This document shows, in pieces, positions 1-5,040 of a DNA stretch of 9,055 nucleotides. Position 1 is the stretch's first letter, and every line of letters starts with the position of its first letter. This DNA comes from SIG603 sp964369215. Lineage in GTDB: Bacteria > Bacillota > Clostridia > Oscillospirales > Acutalibacteraceae. The notes beneath the pieces are model-generated. The model was not told the DNA's origin. It searched no databases and saw only the letters and a list, made by a program, of their open reading frames with translations. The stretch covers positions 1-9,055 of the forward strand of contig CAYJEZ010000102.1 of NCBI GenBank assembly GCA_964369215.1, read 5' to 3'. The translations under genes were made by a program, and so were the position numbers.

Positions 1-5
1 TTCAT
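1..5 (-). CDS. First codon of the next operon gene, cut by the window edge
   Basis: On the minus strand the stop codon of the epimerase gene overlaps an ATG in the arrangement TGATG (stop 7-5, ATG 5-3). A good Shine-Dalgarno GGAGGA sits at 13-18, seven bases before this ATG. This is the classic pattern of translational coupling, so another gene of the polysaccharide operon very probably begins here and continues outside the window. Only one full codon is visible, so no product can be named. By context a further glycosyltransferase or a polysaccharide export or polymerase gene is likely, but that is inference. Confidence 0.55.
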
Positions 6-1147
6 CAATACTTCCTCCAGACCATTTTGTTTACAATGCCGGTATAACTTTGAATTATTTTAACTACCTTTGTAGACACATTCTCGTCTGTGTAATTTGG
101 CACAGGAACACCGTTATCACCATTTAAATTCATGCTTACAGCAGTATCTACAGCTTGCAGTACTTGCTCTGTTGTAATTCCCGCAATAACAAAATTTCCC
201 GTGTCAAGCGCTTCGGGCCTTTCGGTAGATGTTCTTACTGCTATAGCAGGAAAAGCTTTTCCTACGGATAGAAAAAAGCTGCTTTCCTCAGGCAAAGTTC
301 CGCTATCCGATACTACTGCAAAAGCGTTCATTTGCAAATTATTATAGTCATGAAAACCTAGAGGTTTGTTTTTTATCACTCTTTTATCAAAAACAAACCC
401 GCGCTTATTAATAATGTTTTCGCTCCTAGGGTGGCAAGAGTATAAAATAGGCATGTCATATTTTTCTGCCATCGCATTTACGGCATTCATTAAATTAACA
501 AAGTTGCTTTCAATGTCTATATTTTCTTCTCTGTGTGCCGAAAGTAAAATGTACTTTCCTTTTTTTAAGCCTAGTTTATTTAAAATATCAGATTTTTTAA
601 TACTATTATAGTTCTCTTTCAGTACCTCTGCCATTGGCGAGCCTACTACATATGTACGCTCTTTAGGCACCTCGGTAGAGTTTAAATACCTTCTAGCATG
701 CTCGGTGTAGCATAAGTTAACATCGCTAATAGTATCTACTATTCTGCGGTTAATCTCCTCGGGTAAATTTTCATCAAAGCATCTATTTCCTGCCTCCATA
801 TGAAAAATAGGTATTTTCAATCTTTTTGCAGAAATAGTAGCAAGGCAAGAGTTTGTATCGCCAAGCACAATTACTGCATCAGGCTTTTCTTCCACCATTA
901 GATTATAAGATTTTGCTAAAACATTGCCAAGCGTCTCTCCTAAGTTGTCACCAACTACCCCTAGGTACCTGTCAGGTGCCCGTAAGCCTAAATCTTTAAA
1001 AAAAACTTCGTTTAAAGTGTAATCATAATTTTGCCCTGTATGAACAAGGATTTGATTAAAATATTTGTCGCAACTTTTAATTATTGCCGACATTTTAATA
1101 ATTTCAGGTCTTGTGCCAACAATTGTCATAAGTTTTAGTTTATTCAT
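5..1147 (-). CDS. wecB: UDP-GlcNAc 2-epimerase family, non-hydrolysing (WecB superfamily; QnlB/FnlC/CapG subgroup)
   Basis: A cytoplasmic nucleotide-sugar C2-epimerase of 380 residues, full length for the family. Seen from the ATG at 1147: GTRPEI near residues 11-16; GDTNS with D97; MEAGNRCF with E118; PEEINR with E131; SAHREE with H205; and UDP-binding DSGTLPEESS at about 281-290. D97, E118, E131 and H205 correspond to the acidic and histidine residues known to matter in WecB. MEAGNRCF and DSGT.xEESS resemble the FnlC/CapG/WbjD/QnlB branch more than housekeeping WecB, which has DSGGIQEE. With the dehydratase and reductase upstream, it most likely acts third, epimerising C2 of a UDP-2-acetamido-2,6-dideoxy-L-hexose. 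The start is uncertain: an in-frame TTG at 1177 adds ten residues, but family members normally begin just before 'KLKLMTIVGTRPE'. Neither start has a well-spaced Shine-Dalgarno; GGGAGGT at 1201-1207 is 23 bases from the TTG. Ordinary WecB, feeding ManNAc synthesis, is the alternative. Confidence 0.9.
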   Translation of the reverse strand: MNKLKLMTIVGTRPEIIKMSAIIKSCDKYFNQILVHTGQNYDYTLNEVFFKDLGLRAPDRYLGVVGDNLGETLGNVLAKSYNLMVEEKPDAVIVLGDTNSCLATISAKRLKIPIFHMEAGNRCFDENLPEEINRRIVDTISDVNLCYTEHARRYLNSTEVPKERTYVVGSPMAEVLKENYNSIKKSDILNKLGLKKGKYILLSAHREENIDIESNFVNLMNAVNAMAEKYDMPILYSCHPRSENIINKRGFVFDKRVIKNKPLGFHDYNNLQMNAFAVVSDSGTLPEESSFFLSVGKAFPAIAVRTSTERPEALDTGNFVIAGITTEQVLQAVDTAVSMNLNGDNGVPVPNYTDENVSTKVVKIIQSYTGIVNKMVWRKY

Positions 1148-1235
1148 AAGTATGATAATGTCATAGGTTACGCTCAAAACTTGGTTGAAAACTTTAAGCT
1201 ACCTCCCGTGACTATCCTTTCTTTGTATTTCAAAC

Positions 1236-2081
1236 TCAATAATTATACATCTCTTTATGATTTTCAATCCACTCGGCAAGTTCTTTTATCATAACTTCAT
1301 AGCTTGGAATTATATAGTCAAAATCAAAATTTGTTCTAATTAAAGCTTTATTAGCATTAATGCCATCTACAGCTGTAATATCTAATGAGTTGTTTTTAAA
1401 ATACTTATTAAATAGCTGCAATAAATCGTATTTGTTTATCGAGGTATCAGGCACCATATTCACAAGTCCGTGTGCATTTTGCAGTATGGCACGCTCCATA
1501 GTTTTTGCTAACTGCAAAGTAGTTTGGCCTGTCCAAATCGACTTAGTATATCCGCTGATTTTACCATTTTGCTTCATAAACCAATTTAATAAGCCTATAC
1601 CGTTTTCATTAATATCGGGGCCTATTATAGAGTTTCTTAAGGTAATGTTTTTGTCGTCGTTCAACTCGCCTAAAGCTTTGCTTCTATCGTAGAATGTCTC
1701 TCCGTCGGTAAAATCTTTTTCAGTATAATTGCCTTTACTGCCCGAAAACACGCAGTCTGTACTCATATGCACAATTTTTGTTTTCATAGTAGCAGTTATT
1801 TTTGCAAGGTAGTGTGGTAAATATGAGTTTAAAAACACAGCATTTTCTTTATTTTGCTCTGCAAATTGGTTTAGTATTCCTATGCAATTTATAACGGCGT
1901 CAAACTCGCCTTCGTCAATTACATTTTTAAGCAAATCAAGATTTTTTACATCTATAACTACCGAGTTAACGTAAAAAGATTTCTCTTGTGCAATGCCTAA
2001 CACCTCATGTCCTTGCTCTTTAAAATACAGTGAAATTAAGTGCCCCGCCATTCCGTTGCAACCCAGTACTAGTACTTTCAT
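1236..2081 (-). CDS. RmlD-like SDR sugar-nucleotide reductase (NAD(P)H-dependent; QnlA/WbvR type)
   Basis: A 281-residue extended short-chain dehydrogenase/reductase of the RmlD (dTDP-4-dehydrorhamnose reductase) type. Visible are the Rossmann loop GCNGMAGH at 7-14, a strand ending VINCIGI at 63-69, HMSTDCVFSG at 105-114 with the catalytic S/T, and the active-site pair YDRSK (Y131, K135). It should reduce the 4-keto group made by the neighbouring dehydratase. CapF/WbjC/FnlB-type reductases of the L-FucNAc pathway are about 370 residues with a C-terminal cupin that epimerises C3. This protein ends soon after the SDR fold and has no cupin, which favours the UDP-L-RhaNAc/L-QuiNAc route (WbvR, QnlA). 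A true dTDP-rhamnose enzyme is less likely because no rmlABC neighbour is visible. The ATG at 2081 was chosen because 'MKVLVLGCNG' is the usual RmlD N-terminus. The ATG at 2102 would add seven residues. The ribosome site is weak (GGTAGG, four bases away). Confidence 0.85.
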   Translation of the reverse strand: MKVLVLGCNGMAGHLISLYFKEQGHEVLGIAQEKSFYVNSVVIDVKNLDLLKNVIDEGEFDAVINCIGILNQFAEQNKENAVFLNSYLPHYLAKITATMKTKIVHMSTDCVFSGSKGNYTEKDFTDGETFYDRSKALGELNDDKNITLRNSIIGPDINENGIGLLNWFMKQNGKISGYTKSIWTGQTTLQLAKTMERAILQNAHGLVNMVPDTSINKYDLLQLFNKYFKNNSLDITAVDGINANKALIRTNFDFDYIIPSYEVMIKELAEWIENHKEMYNY

Positions 2082-2106
2082 TTTGCCTACCATCATAAAC
2101 ATTACA

Positions 2107-2140
2107 CCATAGCAAAAAGCCTTACATAGCCAAAAGCCTT
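2107..2140. repeat. Tandem duplication of a 17-bp unit in the reductase leader
   Basis: Two head-to-tail 17-bp copies lie at 2107-2123 and 2124-2140. On the minus strand they read AAGGCTTTTGGCTATGT and then AAGGCTTTTTGCTATGG, matching at 15 of 17 positions. They sit in the gap between the dehydratase stop and the reductase start, just upstream of the reductase ATG. A weak six-base-arm hairpin (AATAAC/GTTATT, 2169-2186) directly follows the dehydratase stop but has no T-run, so I do not call it a terminator. The repeat is most simply a replication-slippage duplication. An effect on translation of the reductase is possible but unsupported. Confidence 0.6.
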
Positions 2141-2186
2141 AGGTCTAACATTTAGCCTTTCTATTGTTAATAACACTTGCGTTATT

Positions 2187-3209
2187 TTAAATATTATTTT
2201 GAATATACTCAAGTTTTAGCAGTTTTTCTTTTACTTGATGTGTGTCTAGTAGTTCTGTGTTATTAGAGTTAAACTCTATTAAAACATTTCTATCAACGTC
2301 ACCATCGTTAAAGTATTTATCGTAATTTAAGTCCCTTTTATCGCAAGGTACTCTATATATATTTCCTAGGTCAATTGCATTAGCACATTCTTCATTTGTA
2401 AGTAAAGTTTCATACATTTTCTCGCCATGTCTTATACCAATAACCTTTACAGGAACTTCAATTTGCAGCAATTCTTTTACAGAGCGCACAAGTACATCAA
2501 TTGTACAAGCAGGAGCTTTTTGAACCATAATATCTCCTGTTTTACCGTGTTCAAACGCATAAATAACTAAGTCAACAGCCTCTTCAAGGCTCATAATAAA
2601 TCTTGTCATATTAGGCTCTGTTACAGTTATTTCGCTTCCGTTTTTAATTTGCTCTACCCATAAAGGCACAACAGAGCCCCTAGAGCACAATACATTGCCG
2701 TACCGTGTACAGCAAATTTTTGTTTTATCTTCTGAAATAGTTCTCGACTTTGCTACAATTACCTTCTCCATCATAGCTTTTGATGTGCCCATTGCATTAA
2801 CAGGGTAGGCTGCTTTGTCGGTAGATAAACAAACAATGCTTTTTACGCCATGATTAATCGCAGAAGTAAGAACATTTTCTGTTCCTAGCACATTGGTTTT
2901 AACAGCCTCTATCGGAAAAAACTCGCAAGATGGAACCTGCTTTAGTGCTGCTGCATGAAATATATAGTCTACCCCGTGCATAGCATTGTTTACTGAGTTA
3001 ATGTCTCTTACGTCTCCGATATAAAATTTAATTTTATTAGAGACCTCAGGCATTTTAACTTGAAACTCATGCCTCATATCATCTTGTTTTTTTTCATCAC
3101 GAGAAAAAATTCTTATTTCTCCAATATCTGTTTTTAAAAACCTGTTTAGTACAGCGTTACCAAAAGACCCTGTTCCGCCAGTTATTAATAAAGTTTTATT
3201 TTTAAACAT
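2187..3209 (-). CDS. fnlA: UDP-GlcNAc 4,6-dehydratase/5-epimerase (FnlA/CapE/WbjB type)
   Basis: A soluble 340-residue extended SDR of the polysaccharide biosynthesis (CapD-like) family, the expected size for single-domain CapE/FnlA/WbjB. Seen: NAD(P)-binding GGTGSFG at 11-17; GDVRD at 65-69; HAAALKQVP at 85-93; the catalytic STDKA stretch with T130, D131, K132; MGTSK (M140, K144), where methionine replaces the usual SDR tyrosine as in CapE-like inverting dehydratases; RYGNV at 169-173; and RHGEK at 260-264. It should convert UDP-GlcNAc to UDP-2-acetamido-2,6-dideoxy-beta-L-arabino-hexos-4-ulose, the common first step to L-FucNAc, L-RhaNAc and L-QuiNAc. PseB (pseudaminic acid) is less likely, since PseB has tyrosine in that motif and no pse genes are nearby. 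The start has a good AGAGGT site overlapping the end of the glycosyltransferase gene only nine bases upstream, so the two are co-transcribed. Its C-terminal 'DVDRNVLIEFNSNNTELLD' region is normal for the subgroup. Confidence 0.92.
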   Translation of the reverse strand: MFKNKTLLITGGTGSFGNAVLNRFLKTDIGEIRIFSRDEKKQDDMRHEFQVKMPEVSNKIKFYIGDVRDINSVNNAMHGVDYIFHAAALKQVPSCEFFPIEAVKTNVLGTENVLTSAINHGVKSIVCLSTDKAAYPVNAMGTSKAMMEKVIVAKSRTISEDKTKICCTRYGNVLCSRGSVVPLWVEQIKNGSEITVTEPNMTRFIMSLEEAVDLVIYAFEHGKTGDIMVQKAPACTIDVLVRSVKELLQIEVPVKVIGIRHGEKMYETLLTNEECANAIDLGNIYRVPCDKRDLNYDKYFNDGDVDRNVLIEFNSNNTELLDTHQVKEKLLKLEYIQNNI

Positions 3210-3218
3210 TTTAACCTC

Positions 3219-4433
3219 TTAACTTTTATTAGTATAAATTATATTCTCAAAGCAATTTAAAAGTGCTTTAATATGTATATCTTGTGTATAATATTTTTTA
3301 AAATACTCTCTACCGTTATGCCCGTAATTTTGAAATATATCTGGATTTTTTACAAATTTTTTAATAAGCAAGCTATAAGATTTACTATCGCCTGCGTCAA
3401 CACATTCTCCACACTTAGAAGCCTTGATTATATCGTTTGATGCGCCATTAATTGCACCCAAAATAGGCTTTCCGGCACCCATATAACCTTGTAGTTTTGA
3501 TGGAATAGTATCACTGATAGACGAATCTCCTGCCAAAGTTAGTATAAGGGCGTCGCATTGCTCGTAGTAGTGTTTTAATTCTTCAAAGTTCTTTTTACCA
3601 TGAAAAACAAACAAATGACTTAAATTCAATTTGTCAATCTTGCTTCTTAGTTCTGTTTCATAAGAGCCTTCGCCTAATATATCTATAATTATTTTACTTT
3701 TAATTTCATTATCAAGCAGGCTAACTGCATCTACTAGGGTGTCTAATCCTTGAACCTTACCTATATTGCCTGCAAACATAAGGTGCTTTTTATTGTTATT
3801 ACTTTTAGTATTATCTAAATCGAGGTAAAAGTTCTCAGCAAAATTTGGAATAAAAGTCATTTTGTCTTGTTTAATACCACAAGTACGAACTAAATAATTA
3901 GAAAACTTAGGAGAGGAATTTACAATTAAGTCGCATTTTGAGTATAAATACTTACTCATTTTTTTTATTATTTTAAATATTAAAGACCGCTCTTTTATTC
4001 CATATGCTTTTATAGATTCTGGCCAAAGGTCTTGACAATTTAAAACTATTGGAACTGATTTTCTTTTTTTTAATACAATTGCAGGATAAGCTTGAGTTAC
4101 AGGGGAAGTCCCGAAAACAAATGAAACATCAAAATTTTTATTTATTTTTTTTACTTTATTACCTGCAAAAAACGCATAAGATAAATAGTTTAAAGATAGA
4201 CTTATTGGATTGTTGTGTCTTTGGAATAAGTTAGCACGAATAACATTTACACCTTGTATGTTCTCTTGTTTAATTTTCTTATCTTTGTATTCGTCAAAAA
4301 AGTAACCTTGTGGATAATTGGGGTAACCTGTTAACACTGTTACATTGTGGCCTTGTTTGACGAACTCATAAGCAACTTCATTAATACGAAAACTTTCTGG
4401 ATAAAAGTATTGAGTTACTATTAGTATGTTCAT
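3219..4433 (-). CDS. wbuB: GT4-family glycosyltransferase, WbuB-like
   Basis: A 404-residue GT-B fold glycosyltransferase. The N-terminal acceptor domain opens with MNILIVTQYFYPESFRINEV, and GYPNYPQG follows near 36-43, both typical of the WbuB/WcaI group. The linker is IPNFAENF near 198-205. The C-terminal donor domain starts FAGNIGKVQGLDTLVDA near 221-237 and ends with the nucleotide-sugar loop TIPSKLQGYMGAGKPILG near 309-326. No transmembrane segment or signal peptide is evident, so it should work at the inner face of the membrane on undecaprenyl-linked sugars. WbuB proteins are encoded beside fnl or qnl genes and are thought to transfer L-FucNAc or L-QuiNAc, which matches this neighbourhood; donor specificity is inferred. 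It is the first gene of the visible operon, with AAGGAT upstream of its ATG. Parts are more AT-rich than the sugar genes: 3961-4020 and 4141-4200 are each about 20% GC by hand count. Confidence 0.9.
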   Translation of the reverse strand: MNILIVTQYFYPESFRINEVAYEFVKQGHNVTVLTGYPNYPQGYFFDEYKDKKIKQENIQGVNVIRANLFQRHNNPISLSLNYLSYAFFAGNKVKKINKNFDVSFVFGTSPVTQAYPAIVLKKRKSVPIVLNCQDLWPESIKAYGIKERSLIFKIIKKMSKYLYSKCDLIVNSSPKFSNYLVRTCGIKQDKMTFIPNFAENFYLDLDNTKSNNNKKHLMFAGNIGKVQGLDTLVDAVSLLDNEIKSKIIIDILGEGSYETELRSKIDKLNLSHLFVFHGKKNFEELKHYYEQCDALILTLAGDSSISDTIPSKLQGYMGAGKPILGAINGASNDIIKASKCGECVDAGDSKSYSLLIKKFVKNPDIFQNYGHNGREYFKKYYTQDIHIKALLNCFENIIYTNKS

Positions 4434-4459
4434 AAAGTTCTATCCTTTTTCTTTATTTC

Positions 4460-4485
4460 ATAAGTTTGCATATTAGCAAACTTAT
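4460..4485. repeat. Perfect 10-bp inverted repeat in the leader of the glycosyltransferase gene
   Basis: The arms ATAAGTTTGC (4460-4469) and GCAAACTTAT (4476-4485) are perfect reverse complements around a six-base spacer. They lie about 27 bases upstream of the glycosyltransferase ATG and downstream of the candidate promoter. No T-run follows on either strand, so it is not a standard terminator. It has the size and symmetry of a repressor operator or an mRNA leader hairpin, but which one cannot be told from the sequence. Confidence 0.5.
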
Positions 4486-4491
4486 TGTAAG

Positions 4492-4523
4492 TGATAATAT
4501 GATTGAATTAAAAAATATTATCA
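4492..4523. repeat. Perfect 9-bp inverted repeat overlapping the candidate -10 box
   Basis: TGATAATAT (4492-4500) and ATATTATCA (4515-4523) are perfect reverse complements with a 14-base spacer. The right arm covers the proposed -10 element of the glycan-operon promoter. All bases but two per arm are A or T, so chance is a real possibility. Confidence 0.35.
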
Positions 4524-4546
4524 TATATAACTTCTATTTATGTGAA
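4517..4546 (-). promoter_or_regulatory. Candidate SigA-type promoter of the polysaccharide operon
   Basis: On the minus strand TTCACA (4546-4541) is followed after 18 bases by GATAAT (4522-4517). Each hexamer matches the vegetative consensus at five of six positions. It lies about 85 bases upstream of the glycosyltransferase ATG, leaving a leader that contains the 10-bp inverted repeat. In such AT-rich DNA chance matches are common, so confidence is moderate to low. Confidence 0.4.
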
Positions 4547-4711
4547 AATTACTTTCTGCTAACTCTATATTACTTATATTGATTATAGCAAGTATATTGG
4601 TAATCGAAAATGAAGTTTCGGTTTTTACATATTCGCCATCATTTTTTTCATCTATAGATGACTTGCTTTAAAAATAGTTTAAGCACAAATACATTTTTAG
4701 CTTATTGGTTA

Positions 4712-4756
4712 AACGTAATAAAACAACGCAACAAAACTATATTGTTTTATTACGTT
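4712..4756. repeat. Perfect 15-bp inverted repeat with a 15-base loop
   Basis: AACGTAATAAAACAA (4712-4726) is exactly complementary to TTGTTTTATTACGTT (4742-4756), separated by 15 bases. It lies in gene-free DNA between the glycan operon and the MITE. No T-run follows on either strand, and the stem is AT-rich apart from CG steps, so it is not a textbook terminator. It could be a protein-binding palindrome, a remnant of another small mobile element, or a weak bidirectional transcription stop. Confidence 0.6.
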
Positions 4757-4911
4757 ATAATGCTTACTATTATTATTCTAGTAAAATTAATTTTAACATA
4801 TAAGTAGAAAATGTGCAAGTCTTTTTAATGGTTTTTTAGCAAAGTATACTTAGCCACTAGGAACAAATACGAATCTGATTTTAGCTATTAAAGATATTAC
4901 AAATAAGCATG

Positions 4912-5040
4912 TATAGTCAAACCAATTCAAAAATCATCAAGTAAATGCTTTCAAAAGCTAAAAGTCAAACCAAAGTTTGACTTTATTTATGGGTTTTGTG
5001 AGCATAGATTAGTTGTAATTTTTGAATTGGTTTGACTATA
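4912..5040. mobile_element. MITE-like element with 23-bp perfect terminal inverted repeats, inserted in spoIVA
   Basis: The left end (4912-4934) begins TATAGTCAAACCAATTC and is an exact reverse complement, over all 23 bases, of the right end (5018-5040). The element is 129 bp, non-coding and AT-rich. TA dinucleotides at both outer edges fit the TA target duplication of IS630/Tc1-mariner transposases, making a 125-bp core at 4914-5038. Inside is a second inverted repeat (4961-4984) whose arms repeat the AGTCAAAC of the termini. The spoIVA reading frame runs into its right end and stops inside it, so residues 423-439 of that ORF are translated MITE. No transposase is encoded here, so movement would need one acting in trans. 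A single copy in one window cannot prove mobility. Confidence 0.75.
4961..4984 (-). terminator. Possible terminator hairpin inside the MITE, just after the spoIVA-ORF stop
   Basis: Arms AAAGTCAAAC and GTTTGACTTT form a perfect 10-bp stem with a four-base loop. It starts two bases after the TAA that ends the disrupted spoIVA ORF on the minus strand. The stem's last bases are T-rich and are followed by TAGCTTTTG, a poor but possible termination tail. It may end sipL-spoIVA transcription, or it may only be structural DNA of the element. Confidence 0.35.

Larger units (their letters stand above)
4434..4911. other. AT-rich gene-free stretch between the glycan operon and the MITE/spoIVA
   Basis: No convincing gene is present. 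GC falls very low (about 15-18% in the sixty-base lines at 4501 and 4741). The stretch contains three inverted repeats and one candidate minus-strand promoter, listed separately. On the minus strand a 48-codon stop-free segment ends at 4521 but has no start codon. On the plus strand a 49-codon ORF (4658-4807) has a hydrophobic second half but no ribosome site. Directly next to the MITE, the minus strand reads LICNIFNS then stop (about 4884-4907), possibly the last scrap of spoIVA. Confidence 0.6.

Noticed and set aside
4712..4756. Rho-independent terminator interpretation of the 15-bp inverted repeat
   Set aside because: Neither strand has a T-run after the stem, and the stem is AT-rich.
4658..4807. 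49-codon plus-strand ORF with a hydrophobic second half (possible small membrane protein)
   Set aside because: No Shine-Dalgarno, contains the 15-bp inverted repeat, and AT-rich DNA readily yields such hydrophobic ORFs by chance.
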